Positions 56,601 through 59,830 of a stretch of DNA of 64,000 bases are shown piece after piece. The stretch spans positions 100,546,860 through 100,610,859 of the forward strand of contig JAKSZU010000007.1 in NCBI GenBank assembly GCA_026018925.1, written 5' to 3'. Both the position numbers and the translations under genes were made by a program. Numbering within the stretch: the stretch's first letter is position 1; each line of letters opens with the position of its first letter. The notes under the pieces are model-generated. The model was not told the origin of the DNA. It did no database searches and saw only the letters and a program-made list of their open reading frames with translations. Source of the stretch: Tupaia tana. Lineage: Eukaryota > Chordata > Mammalia > Scandentia > Tupaiidae.

Positions 56601-56681
56601 CGCCGCCGCCAGGACCGAGCACAGCCAGCGCCTGCGGTCTGGGGCCGCGGGCCCCGCCACAGCTCCTGCGGGCGATGCCAT
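5747..56681 (-). CDS. MPZL1: MPZL1 (myelin protein zero-like 1 / PZR), exons 1-5 of 6
   Basis: Cell-surface immunoglobulin-superfamily glycoprotein. In known mammals it is the receptor-like substrate that recruits the phosphatase SHP-2 through two cytoplasmic ITIM tyrosines and acts in adhesion and migration signalling. Five coding exons, read right to left, join in correct phase to 236 codons. The parts are a signal peptide (about 1-37), one V-type Ig domain (about 38-155, cysteines C58 and C135), a transmembrane helix (about 164-190), a basic stop-transfer stretch (YRRK at 191-194) and the first part of a serine-rich tail. All junctions are GT-AG. The family is about 269 residues, so about 33 C-terminal residues, including both ITIMs, are missing here. 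They should lie in an exon to the left of position 1, because the exon 5 donor is intact and no matching sequence is visible in 1-5746. There is no frameshift or stop, so the gene looks functional. Confidence 0.97.
5850..8173. other. MPZL1 intron 4
   Basis: 2.3 kb between exon 5 and exon 4. No SINE, a (CA)n at 6885, a G-rich stretch at 6430-6465; otherwise nothing recognised. Confidence 0.7.
6885..6920. repeat. (CA)n microsatellite
   Basis: About 17 CA units in MPZL1 intron 4; a shorter ACAC tract lies at 6775-6788. Confidence 0.95.
8174..8306 (-). CDS. MPZL1: MPZL1 exon 4: transmembrane helix
   Basis: It encodes residues 158-202. A Pro-Val-Trp stretch opens a hydrophobic segment of about 25 residues rich in Val, Leu and Ile (about 164-190), followed by YRRK and RDYTG on the cytoplasmic side. 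The acceptor region is CTCTAG with an AGAG duplication. The reading frame from exon 3 requires the exon to start at 8306, not 8304. The donor GTAAGG is at 8173-8168. The predicted topology is type I, single pass. Confidence 0.96.
8560..8821 (-). mobile_element. Group A SINE in intron 3
   Basis: Full copy between MPZL1 exons 4 and 3, in the gene's own direction. Target duplication CAGCAAAGCAGACTTTT. Confidence 0.94.
8980..9657. repeat. 45-bp minisatellite, about 15 copies
   Basis: The unit is built on CTCCTCTTAGCTAACGC followed by CCAATC and a variable GTGCAGCGCGCC-like half. The phase is exactly 45 bp (unit starts near 9016, 9061, 9106, 9151 and so on). Three variants of the middle segment alternate (CACGGT, TGTCCGTGAAGA, CTCCGTGCAATG). 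It lies in MPZL1 intron 3, ending about 150 bp from the exon 3 donor. Because 45 is a multiple of three, the + strand stays open as a 242-residue repetitive frame; I do not consider it a gene. Confidence 0.95.
9807..10020 (-). CDS. MPZL1: MPZL1 exon 3: second half of Ig-V domain
   Basis: It encodes residues 87-157 from [14 protein letters not shown] through the [16 protein letters not shown] core and the NGTYIC motif (sequon N130, second Ig cysteine C135) to HIRLYIVEK. The acceptor ATTGCAG is just above 10020. The donor GTACTT at 9806-9801 follows the first base of a split Glu codon. The domain has the V-set D-x-G/A-x-Y-x-C-like signature in the form N-G-T-Y-I-C. A 45-bp minisatellite starts only about 150 bp downstream in intron 3. 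Confidence 0.97.
10100..10330 (-). mobile_element. Old SINE (group C-like)
   Basis: Diverged: GGCACGGTCCCCCGGAATCC and GGGGCATATGTGTACACATG in the body, and a reversed head ending CTAGACCACAGAGCTGGCC. Just upstream of exon 3. Confidence 0.6.
10361..10640 (+). mobile_element. Group A SINE with expanded G run
   Basis: Full copy in intron 2, antisense to MPZL1. The body palindrome has grown on the G side (about 13 G at 10529-10541, followed by GTGGGGTGGG). Confidence 0.93.
10691..10862 (+). mobile_element. Group B SINE
   Basis: GATGGCGTGGTGAATGAGGT head, GGTTCGAGTCCCAGACC B box, short CT body and AATAA-rich tail ending AATTCTTTTTA. Confidence 0.85.
10863..12340. other. MPZL1 intron 2, mostly unique
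   Basis: A weak old SINE-like head (about 10871-11110, GGTTCAAATTCCTGGCC) and otherwise GC-rich unique sequence. Confidence 0.5.
12344..12594 (-). mobile_element. Group A SINE
   Basis: Minus-strand copy in intron 2 below exon 2. Target duplication GAAAAGAGCAATTTTT on both sides. Confidence 0.94.
12609..12869 (-). mobile_element. Group A SINE
   Basis: A second, more diverged copy directly beside the previous one, same orientation; the head end reads ACACCATCTGTTTGTCCCC. Confidence 0.9.
13137..13303 (-). CDS. MPZL1: MPZL1 exon 2: end of signal peptide and first half of Ig-V domain
   Basis: It encodes residues 31-86: LTAGVSA (signal cleavage region), then [19 protein letters not shown], the first Ig cysteine C58, and the core tryptophan W74 in SVSWSF. 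The acceptor is TTTCTGCAG immediately above 13303 and the donor GTGAGA is at 13136-13131; the exon ends in phase 0. N-glycosylation sequons are N50 (NGT) and N64 (NTT). The second is absent from the human protein as I remember it, where the position is Ser. Confidence 0.97.
13508..13757 (-). mobile_element. Group A/C SINE, diverged
   Basis: Minus-strand copy in intron 1 about 200 bp from exon 2: ACAGGACACATGCGCGCGCC, CTCCCCCAGGGGAGATGG, then a reversed B box GGACTCGAAC and end ACTGGCCGGCC. Confidence 0.8.
14796..15048 (+). mobile_element. Group A SINE
   Basis: Nearly intact copy with both Pol III boxes and an A tail. Target duplication AATCACTTT. Confidence 0.94.
15909..15935. repeat. Poly-C tract of about 22 followed by 5 G
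   Basis: A long pure C run and GGGGG. It is outside any SINE I can see. It could form i-motif/G-quadruplex structures. Confidence 0.9.
16864..17120 (+). mobile_element. Group A SINE
   Basis: Head GGGACTAGCAGATGGCCTAG and body CCCCCCGAGGGGTGATTTC, with an A tail of about 20. Confidence 0.92.
17142..17475 (+). mobile_element. Truncated and full group A SINEs in tandem
   Basis: A head-only copy (17142-17231, ending ACTCATGCTGGGCAT) is followed at once by a complete copy starting GGGACCAGCAGATGGTGTAA (17232). The second either entered the first or recombined with it. Confidence 0.9.
18419..18726 (+). mobile_element. Diverged group A SINE with (CA)n tail
   Basis: Head GGGCCAGCAGGCAGCACAGTGG, body without a strong palindrome, CAAAAACCTTAAAG, then a (CA) microsatellite of about 14 units where the A tail would be. 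Confidence 0.85.
19594..19840 (+). mobile_element. Group A SINE
   Basis: GGGACCAGCAGTTGGAGTAA head; part of the B box is missing (GGTCCTGGATCC remains). The body palindrome is intact. Confidence 0.9.
19847..20012 (+). mobile_element. Group A SINE, 5'-truncated
   Basis: Body and tail only, from ACTCATGCCAGGCATGTGTG to CAAAAATCTCTC-like end. Beside the full copy at 19594. Confidence 0.85.
20022..20162 (+). mobile_element. Group B SINE
   Basis: GGGGCCATTAGGTGGTGTGG head, short CT body, AAATTAAAAAATAATAATAA tail; it abuts the RPL27 retrocopy. Confidence 0.85.
20163..20650 (+). pseudogene. RPL27P: RPL27 processed pseudogene
   Basis: An intronless copy of the ribosomal protein L27 mRNA. It includes recognisable [26 protein letters not shown] and [16 protein letters not shown] segments, a C-terminal part ending in WFFQKLRF and a stop, then a short 3'UTR and an A-rich tail. 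It is dead: the original ATG is ATA (20198-20200), and a deletion of about 10 bp near 20430 shifts the frame so that a stop follows at 20469-20471. Several substitutions replace conserved residues. No intron and an A-rich tail mean LINE-1-mediated retroposition. It lies in MPZL1 intron 1, antisense to the host. Confidence 0.95.
20680..20905 (+). mobile_element. SINE intermediate between groups A and B
   Basis: GGGCCAGCAGGTGGCATGGTGG with the next ~12 bp lost, diverged B box CAGTTTGAGTCC, body with GGGGAGGGGTGATCTC. It follows the RPL27 retrocopy tail. Confidence 0.85.
21092..21270 (-). mobile_element. Group B SINE
   Basis: Reversed: AAGAATTATTTTATTTAACT tail, GAGA body, GGACTCGAACCATGGTC and end CCACCTGCTGGCCCC. 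Confidence 0.88.
21890..22135 (+). mobile_element. SINE of group A, diverged
   Basis: GGGCCAGCAGGCAGTGTGGA head, GGTTTGAGTCCCAGACCC, body TCTCCTGGGGGGTGATTTCC, end AAAGCAAAAACC. Confidence 0.85.
22868..23060 (+). mobile_element. Group B SINE
   Basis: GGGGCCGGCAGGTGGCGTGG head, GTTCGAGTCCCAGACCTGG, CT tract, AAAATAAAATAAAGTTAAAT tail. A 3-bp GCC insertion sits before the B box. Confidence 0.92.
23249..23445 (+). mobile_element. Group B SINE
   Basis: GGGGCAGGCAGGCAGTGCGG head, GTGGTTCAAGTCC B box, AATAATAATAATTATAAAT tail. Confidence 0.9.
23514..23763 (+). mobile_element. Group A SINE
   Basis: GGAACCAGCAGTTGGCATAA head, GGTTCGAGCCCCGGACC, body CCCCCCTGGGGTGGGGGGTG with the G side slightly expanded. 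Flanked by CTGGTGGATC/CTGGTGGATG. Confidence 0.93.
24030..27214. other. MPZL1 intron 1, 3.2 kb with low repeat density
   Basis: Only a small SINE fragment (about 24050-24115, GAATTTTGGGCACACATGCA). The rest looks unique. It is the largest SINE-poor part of the intron together with 38800-41700. Confidence 0.5.
27215..27375 (-). mobile_element. Group B SINE
   Basis: Reversed copy with the end CCACCATGCCACCTCTCGCC and an AATCATTTATTTAATTTTG tail. Confidence 0.85.
27440..27595 (-). mobile_element. Group B SINE with (TG)n
   Basis: Reversed tail AAGAATTATTTACTTAATTT, then a (TG) tract at about 27476-27503, then GAGA body and GGGACTCGAACC; the head is missing. Confidence 0.75.
28578..28829 (+). 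mobile_element. Group A SINE inside LINE-1
   Basis: Full copy; target duplication AAGACATCCA on both sides. Confidence 0.95.
28956..29219 (+). mobile_element. Group A SINE with expanded C/G palindrome
   Basis: Part of the head is missing (GGGTAATGGCTGTCACTGG). The body palindrome has grown to roughly 13 C followed by 13 G (29105-29129). Target duplication GACAGTCGA. Confidence 0.94.
29485..29668 (+). mobile_element. Group B SINE inside LINE-1
   Basis: GGGGCCGGCAGGTAGTGTGG head, GGTTCAAGTCCTGGACC, AATAAAAATGAAATAAATAA tail. Target duplication AAATATTG. Confidence 0.92.
30017..30289 (+). mobile_element. Group A SINE
   Basis: GGGAACCAGCAGTTAGTGTA head, intact body (GCCCTGGGGGGTGATTTC) and A tail. 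It sits at the end of the LINE-1 3'UTR. Confidence 0.94.
30484..30692 (-). mobile_element. Group C SINE
   Basis: TTTATTTATTTCATGAGCAA, GAGA tract, AGAACCGAGAACC, end TTTAACCACCGCACCAGAGT. Related to the copy at 1108. Confidence 0.65.
30765..30942 (-). mobile_element. Group B SINE
   Basis: Reversed tail AAGAATTATTTCATTTTATT, (GA)n at about 30822-30854, end CCACCATGCCACCTGCTAGTCC. Confidence 0.88.
31000..31796. other. MPZL1 intron 1, unique; 6-bp repeat
   Basis: No gene seen. A hexamer AAGACC repeats four times at 31674-31694. Confidence 0.5.
31797..32068 (-). mobile_element. Group A SINE
   Basis: Long T tail, CCCCCCAGGGGGGATGGCC palindrome, head partly lost (ATTACGCTGATCCC). Target duplication CAGAGCCTACATTTCT. 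Confidence 0.93.
32785..33078 (+). mobile_element. Diverged SINE with (TC)n and A tail
   Basis: GGGCCAGCTCCAAAGCCTAGTGG head, CAATTCAAATCCC B box, then about 26 TC units (32970-33021) and 28 A. Confidence 0.8.
33092..33357 (+). mobile_element. Group A SINE
   Basis: GGGACCAGCAGATGGCGTAA head, GGTTCGAGCCCCAAACC, body CCCCCCCAGGGGGTGATTTC. Confidence 0.9.
33365..33480 (+). mobile_element. Group B SINE, short
   Basis: GACCAGCAGGTGGTGTGGTAG head and GTTTGAGTCC, then straight to an AAATAAATAGGTAAATAAAT tail. Confidence 0.8.
33840..33985 (+). mobile_element. SINE tail fragment with CT repeat
   Basis: A (CT)n/(CCCT)n tract, then GGTGAGTGCATGTGCCCTGT and an AATAACAATAATGATAA tail: the 3' half of a group B SINE. 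Confidence 0.65.
34225..34622 (-). mobile_element. Two old SINE fragments
   Basis: 34225-34395 resembles group C (CATACCTGGCATGTATGG; CCTGAACCTCGGACC). 34405-34622 is a diverged group A copy (TTTTTACCATAGGGTATG; reversed head CACTTGCTGGCCCC). Confidence 0.65.
34623..37261. other. MPZL1 intron 1, unique
   Basis: A segment at about 34790-35060, with GAGCAATAAACCACAGCC, resembles the end of an LTR, but I cannot assign it. The rest holds nothing recognised. Confidence 0.4.
37262..37530 (+). mobile_element. Diverged group A SINE
   Basis: GCCAGTCAGGTACTGTGGGGG head, GTGGTTTGAGTCCCAGA, CCCCCTGGTGGGTGCTTTCTC body, AAAACAAACAAAAACCC tail. Confidence 0.8.
37782..37948. repeat. 42-bp minisatellite, 4 copies
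   Basis: Four nearly identical units of 42 bp, each with CCCAGCTGAGGGTGGCAG then GCGCAGGGTTCCTG. Copies 1-2 and 3-4 differ at one position (AGAGCG versus AGGGCG). In MPZL1 intron 1. Confidence 0.93.
38202..38760 (+). mobile_element. SINE interrupted by a group B SINE
   Basis: An outer SINE starts GGGGCCAGCAGGTGGTGTGG (38202). A complete group B element occupies about 38245-38455. The outer one resumes with GGCTGGATATCTCATGGTGG and goes on to its body (GCCGGGGGGGTGG at about 38588). The repeated AGGCTGGATA marks the target site. Confidence 0.85.
38761..41717. other. MPZL1 intron 1, SINE-poor, G-rich
   Basis: Nearly 3 kb without a SINE except the 41-bp minisatellite. Open frames on both strands show no family resemblance. 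Confidence 0.5.
41309..41452. repeat. 41-bp minisatellite, about 3.5 copies
   Basis: Units begin GGCAGCGAG at 41309, 41350 and 41391, with a shortened fourth unit. The core is GGGCAGNGGGCTGGCAG. In MPZL1 intron 1. Confidence 0.85.
41718..41942 (+). mobile_element. Diverged SINE
   Basis: CCGGCAGGGGCACGGTGGGTAA head, GTTAAAGTCCCAGC, body CCCCTTGGGAGGTACTTTGTC, end TATAGCAAAACAAACAAAAC. Confidence 0.8.
42015..42505 (+). mobile_element. Ancient interspersed repeat of the GTGGCAGTTAATCTCATG type
   Basis: It starts GGTGTGGCAGTTAATCTCAT and ends TCTGGAGAACCCTGACTAA, with CTACCAGCAGACTGCC in the middle. I recognise this text from many mammalian introns as a dispersed repeat, but I cannot state its family name with confidence. 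It contains a later (CA)n near 42440-42462 and a (CT)n near 42330. Confidence 0.55.
42506..44629. other. MPZL1 intron 1, unique
   Basis: About 2.1 kb without recognised repeats or coding sequence. Confidence 0.5.
44630..44656. repeat. (TG)n microsatellite
   Basis: About 12 TG units immediately left of the inverted duplication; a matching (CA)n is in the spacer at 44838-44875. Confidence 0.9.
44724..44838 (+). mobile_element. Group A SINE head (left arm of inverted duplication)
   Basis: Only the head and part of the body are present, with the deletion after GTGGCTTGTG that is also seen in the right arm. Confidence 0.9.
44876..45093 (-). mobile_element. Group A SINE (right arm of inverted duplication)
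   Basis: A copy with the complete tail and body, reversed, ending TCATTCGCTGGTCTCC. It shares the internal deletion with the left arm. Confidence 0.9.
45800..46035 (-). mobile_element. Group C SINE
   Basis: GAGA-rich tract, CTCCCCAGGGGGGCAAGAGC, CCAGGACTCCAACACGG and end CTAACCACTAAACAGGAGGCC. Confidence 0.65.
46036..48000. other. MPZL1 intron 1, unique around one group B SINE
   Basis: Apart from the SINE at 47245, nothing recognised. A short GCGCGCGTGCACACAC tract is at about 47783-47805. Confidence 0.5.
47245..47402 (+). mobile_element. Group B SINE
   Basis: GGCTATTAAGTGGCATGGTGG head, CAGTTCAAGTCCTGGACC, AATAATAATAATAAAGTTTT tail. Confidence 0.88.
48022..48243. repeat. 110-bp tandem duplication within an old SINE
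   Basis: The stretch from GCAGAGAGGGAAC (48025) to GTGCCGAG repeats at 48135 with only a few mismatches. The unit resembles part of a group C SINE on the minus strand, so a segment of that SINE was duplicated in tandem. Confidence 0.88.
48478..48692 (+). mobile_element. Diverged SINE
   Basis: CCCCAAAGCCTACTGCTTAA head (compare 32785), CAGTTCGGATCC, end CCCGTAGCAAAAACAGG. Confidence 0.65.
48980..49229 (+). mobile_element. Group A SINE
   Basis: GGGGATCAATAGATGGCATAA head, GGTTCAAGTCCCAGACC, TCCGGGAGGTGATTTC body, short A tail. Confidence 0.9.
49760..50032 (+). mobile_element. Group A SINE
   Basis: GGAACCAGCAGTTAGCGTAA head, GGTTCGAGTCCCGGACC, CCCCCCGGGGGGGTGATTTC body. Target duplication AAAAATTCT. 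Confidence 0.95.
50140..50326 (-). mobile_element. Group B SINE
   Basis: AAAGATTTATTTATTTATTT tail with (ATTC)n, GGACTCGAACCGTGGTCGG, end CCACCTGCTGGTCCC. Confidence 0.92.
50415..50578 (-). mobile_element. Group B SINE
   Basis: AAATTATTTATTATTATTATT tail, GGGCTCAAATCAGGG, end CCACCTGCTGGCCC. Confidence 0.9.
50681..50945 (+). mobile_element. Group A SINE
   Basis: GGGACCAACAGATGGTGGAA head, GGTTTAAGTCTCAGACTC, diverged body CACCCTGGCATGTGATTTC. Confidence 0.88.
52040..52216 (-). mobile_element. Group B SINE
   Basis: AAAGAAGTATTTTATTTAAC tail, GGGACATGAACCACAATCGG, end CCACCTGCCGATCCC. Confidence 0.9.
52960..54600 (-). mobile_element. LINE-1 fragment: 5' region and degraded ORF1
   Basis: On the minus strand, about 54063 to 53055 reads as L1 ORF1p with breaks. 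It shows an N-terminal region opening [10 protein letters not shown], a coiled-coil-like middle, then the RNA-binding core ([43 protein letters not shown]) and a C-terminal part with RLSF and [12 protein letters not shown] after a frameshift/stop near 53350. No ORF2 follows below about 52960, so the element lost its 3' part or was rearranged. 54064-54600 is probably its 5'UTR. Confidence 0.85.
54621..54893 (-). mobile_element. Group A SINE
   Basis: T tail, GAGGTTTTTGCTATAGGGCG, CCCCCCCCGCCCCCAGGGGAG body, end ACACCAACTGCTGCCCC. It separates two parts of a possible L1 5' region. Confidence 0.92.
54908..54935. repeat. (CA)n microsatellite
   Basis: About 14 CA units, followed by TATATATG-rich sequence. 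Confidence 0.9.
55160..55340 (-). mobile_element. Group B SINE
   Basis: AAAGAACTATTTATTTAATT tail, GGGACTTGAACCATGGTAGG, end CCACCTGCCAGCCCC. Confidence 0.9.
55412..55600 (+). mobile_element. Group B SINE
   Basis: AGTAGGTGGCGTGGTGG head, CAGTTCGAGTCCCAGAC, AATAAAGTTAAATAAATAATTC tail. Confidence 0.9.
55601..56200. other. MPZL1 intron 1, sequence near exon 1
   Basis: No repeat assigned. 55680-55960 has an even base composition and reads partly open, but matches no protein I know. Confidence 0.4.
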
Positions 56682-56735
56682 GGTTCTCCGCTGCGCTGTC
56701 CGGCAGCTGAGGCTCGGCAGAAGAGAACTCCGCGC
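56390..56735 (-). promoter_or_regulatory. MPZL1: MPZL1 CpG-island promoter and 5'UTR
   Basis: A very GC-rich, CpG-dense block covers exon 1, the start of intron 1 and the presumed 5'UTR. No TATA box lies at a useful distance upstream of the ATG, which fits a dispersed CpG-island promoter. The exact transcription start cannot be read from the sequence; I infer it within about 100 bp upstream of 56681. Confidence 0.8.
56591..56681 (-). CDS. MPZL1: MPZL1 exon 1 (coding part): start codon and signal peptide
   Basis: It encodes residues 1-30 plus one base of codon 31. The ATG at 56681-56679 has a good Kozak context (ACC before, G after), and the protein begins MASPAGAV with an Ala-rich hydrophobic core followed by LAAALGL, as in MPZL1 orthologues. 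The donor GTGAGT is at 56590-56585. An in-frame upstream ATG at 56786 with no stop between would add 35 residues. I did not use it because the family starts at the downstream MAS/MAA and the upstream part is not a plausible signal peptide. The exon sits inside the CpG island. Confidence 0.96.
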
Positions 56736-56736
56736 C

Positions 56737-57013
56737 GCCCCGCCCCTCCTCCTCTCATTGGCTGCCTTGTGTCCTGTGAAGGCCACTATTGGAAAGACCT
56801 ACCATCCGTCATTCCTCCTCTTGGCCCCGCCCCCCTATCTGCTCATTGGCCTGCTCTGCCCCGAGTGAAGGCCACAACTGGAAAAGGTAACTGTCCATTA
56901 CCGCTCCCTTAGGCCCCGCCCCACTGCCCGCTTATTGGCTATCCCTGAGTCCTGTAAAAGTAATGAATGGAAGAGTCGACCGTCAATCACAGCCCGGTTC
57001 CGCCGTCCCCGCC
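56737..57013 (-). promoter_or_regulatory. Triplicated CCAAT/GC-box module upstream of MPZL1
   Basis: Three imperfect tandem units of about 88 bp lie upstream of MPZL1. Each has a GC box (GCCCCGCCC at 56737, 56824, 56913 on the + strand) and, 20-21 bp further, an ATTGG, i.e. CCAAT read in the gene's direction (56757, 56845, 56934). Each is followed by a related GGAAnAG-type stretch. A fourth GC box (about 57006) lacks the CCAAT. NF-Y binds CCAAT and Sp1-family factors bind GC boxes; constant spacing on one face suggests cooperative proximal promoter elements. The repeat layout is visible directly; the factor binding is inference. Confidence 0.75.
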
Positions 57014-57807
57014 CAGTGGAGTCTGCGAATCTTGCGTGGCCATTTCTGCTTCCTCCTGTCCACTCCTTCCTACGTGGGTGCTCGGCCAGGCAGGGTGCCC
57101 TCTCTCTGCCGTCTTTGGGGGGCCTAGCCAGGCTTTAACATGGCTCTGTTGCAGCTCCTCTTGATTCTTCAGCCTCACCTATAGAAAAGATGTTTCTTGA
57201 ATTAATAAGAGAAAAAAAAGAAAAAGAAAAAAGAGAAGTGAGGTCGGTGGGCAGAGACTTCGCCTCAGTCGTCCCTCTGTCCTTGTCCCCAAAGCCCGCC
57301 CTTCGCCTTGCAACTCGAGGAAGCTCCTGGTTCTAGGAGTCTCCTTAACCGCTGAGAGGGCCGCCCTTTGGATTAGGAAGGCGCGGGAACTTGGAACTTC
57401 CCTACCACCTGGGTCAGGAATGAAAGTGCTTTTCCTTGATTTTTCCTTTGCGTGTCATATCCCTGTCTAGGCGTCAAGGAAAACGGGTGGAGAAGTTCCT
57501 CACCCTGACTCAGCTCCCATGCTGACCCCGCTCACCTCGGCCCTGAGCCCAGAACAGTGCCTGCCATGTCCTGGCTGCCGGGTCAATGCTGGAAGTGTGT
57601 GGAGGGTCCTTGTGAGAATGGCCTACCCAAGACGGAGGCGGAGGCGGAGACCTAGGAGCCATCAGGTGCAAGGTGACCTAGAGAGGGGGCAGGAGGAGAG
57701 TGGGGAGGATACGATGAGACCAGACCCTTCCCATGTCTCCCTGGTTCCAGCCTGTTAGCTTGGTCTACAGCATGTTCAGTACTGTATTTCTTTAATAATC
57801 AGTGAGG
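57014..57807. other. Upstream flank of MPZL1
   Basis: Moderately GC-rich. An arginine-rich short frame (PRRRRRRRP at about 57629-57655) is low-complexity GGAGGCGGAGGC. No exon recognised. Confidence 0.5.
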
Positions 57808-58083
57808 AGGGAACCAGCAGTTAGCTAATGGCTATGTCGTTGGACTCCCATGTAGTTGACCGCGGTTCGCGTCCCGGACCCGGTGGCTTAAAACTCACGC
57901 CAGGCACGTGTGCGTGTATGCCCAAGATCCCGAGAGGAGAATGGAGGAGAAGGGATTGCGGCGTGACCATACCCCCCGGGGGGTGATTTCTCGCTTTCTG
58001 TCTCTATGTCTCTCTCTGTCTGGCGAGCGCACACGCCCTATAGCAAAAACCTCTCTCTAAAAAAAAAAAAAAAAAAAAAAAAA
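57808..58083 (+). mobile_element. Group A SINE upstream of MPZL1
   Basis: GGAACCAGCAGTTAGCTAATGG, GGTTCGCGTCCCGGACC, CCCCCCGGGGGGTGATTTC body, A tail of about 25. Target duplication AATCAGTGAGGA. It lies about 1.1 kb upstream of the MPZL1 start codon. Confidence 0.95.
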
Positions 58084-58224
58084 TCAGTGAGGAAACTGAA
58101 AAGGCGTTCCGGAAACCTCCCAGCAAAGCCCTTAGGTATGCCTCATTTTGTACAAAGCACTGAACTATGGAACTAGAACACCCAGACTCTTCTCTCAAGC
58201 ACATATTCTATCCATGTAGACAAA

Positions 58225-58292
58225 TGTGCTTGATTTCTCTTCCTCTGTCTCTGCGGGGAGCACATGTGCCCTATAGCAAAAATCTCTTGTTA
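58225..58292 (+). mobile_element. Group A SINE tail fragment
   Basis: GATTTCTCTTCCTCTGTC, then GAGCACATGTGCCCTATAGC and AAAAATCTCTTG: the last ~70 bp only. Confidence 0.7.
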
Positions 58293-58555
58293 GGAAAAAG
58301 AGAAACTCTGCTGATTGTGACAACCTCAGGACACATAGCCCTCCCTGTCCTGAGAACCACTGGCCCCAGAGGTGTCCAGGAAAGATTCACGGCAGATAGA
58401 ACGGTAAGGCACACCAGAGAGAGACAGGAGCAGTGAACTCAGAAATGAAGAACGCATGGATCAGGTCCGAGAAACAGTAGCGAAATCCTGTGGGGTCTGG
58501 AACTTTGGGAAGCAAGGGAAAGAGGGTTGCAAAAGAACACTAGAAAAATAGGCTG

Positions 58556-58728
58556 CGGGGCCAGCAGGTGGCATGGTGGTTAAGGCCCTGGATTCCCACA
58601 TGGGTGCCCTGCACCAGGAGAACGGAGGAGAAGCCATTGCACTGTGATTTCTTACTTTCCCTCTCTCTGACTCTCTCTCTCTCTTGTAAGTCTACATGCC
58701 CTATGGTAAAAACCTAAAAAAAGAAAAA
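58556..58728 (+). mobile_element. SINE, group A/B, shortened
   Basis: GGGGCCAGCAGGTGGCATGG head, B box lost, body GAGGAGAAGCCATTGC, end GGTAAAAACCTAAAAAAAG. Confidence 0.85.
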
Positions 58729-59394
58729 TGGCTGTGGTGATATTTTGAAGAGCCTTGCGTTGCCTGTTCTGCAGGCAGTGAAGGGTGAGGGAGGAGAGTG
58801 ACAGGTGCAGATCTGTCAACAGAGCGGGAGTGAGAGAGCATGAAGTGGGGTTCTGGCAGTGGGGGTAGAGAGGAAGACGAGGATTCGGGAGACCTTTCAG
58901 TAAAAGGCTCAGACTTGGAGTACACCTGCGAGGAAACCAGCTCCAGTTTCTAGCCTGTCTCCCCTGTCCTTGAGACCTGGGGGATGGGGGGGCTGGAATG
59001 GCTCTGTGGGTGGTGACAGGGAAGTGTTCCTGAACCCTGAGAATTTGACTCTCCATGGATGAACACCAGAAGAATTAAAGATGAGTCCCAGGCTGCTGAG
59101 AAAGATGTGTCTGCAGCCGAATCAGGAATCAGTTTCAGGATCAAAGCTCTAGGAAGAATGTCTTGACCAGAAGTGCCTCTGCCGTAAAGTTCTGAGAATC
59201 TTAAAACTGGAGTTGCAGGGTCTCCCTCCACTGGGTGCAGACACCAAGTAATATTGAGACAAGAGCTGGGCCCCACTGACAGGTAGATAGGCAGCCCGCC
59301 ACCCCCCAGGAGAGCCGCGGTGCCGTGTGGCTCCTGAGGACGCCTCTCTTCTCCCGGTCGCCATACTCCTTAGCACTTCCACACGTAGACCTTG

Positions 59395-59830
59395 CTCTTA
59401 AAAAGTTCATGGTCCTTTACGACGGGACCTAATTAGTCCAGCCACCATATTCCTTTGCCCTTAGACATATAAATTTGTTTTTAAAGAACTCATGACCCAA
59501 AGCTTCTAGACAAAAATTCTGACCTTTGTTCCCACTCCAAAATGAGGAAAATAACTAGACCCATCCAGCAGGTCCCCCCCACGCCCCACCAGGGGACTAT
59601 ATACCCAAGCCTCACCTAAAAACAAGCCTAAATAAGCCATCTGACCCAGGTAAGAACCCCTCACCCCAGTGCTTCCCAGGCAGCCTATTTTCCAGACCCC
59701 TCCCTTCTTCTGTTTTTCCTTCCCTCTCCTTCAGTAAATTCCCGCTTTGCTGTACCCACTCGGTGTGCTCATGTCTCTAAATCCTTCCTGATCGACAGAC
59801 AAAAACTGGTGTCCCACTGTGAGCACTGGC
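59395..59830 (+). mobile_element. Possible solo LTR of a class I endogenous retrovirus
   Basis: The architecture fits the 3' half of a gammaretrovirus-like LTR: CCAAAGCTTCTAGAC-like and GACTATATACCC (TATA-like) stretches, then a pyrimidine-rich tract and AGTAAATTCCCGCTTTGCTGT, which resembles a poly-A signal plus R/U5 start, then a CT-rich U5. No gag, pol or env is seen on either side. It could instead be unrelated unique sequence. Confidence 0.4.

Noticed and set aside
56144..56758. Long GC-rich open frames over exon 1
   Set aside because: They are frames of the CpG island in other phases. Only the frame with the MPZL1 signal peptide joins to exon 2.
56679..56786. Upstream in-frame ATG for MPZL1 at 56786
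   Set aside because: The extension is not family-like and would bury the signal peptide; the downstream ATG has a good Kozak context and matches orthologues.
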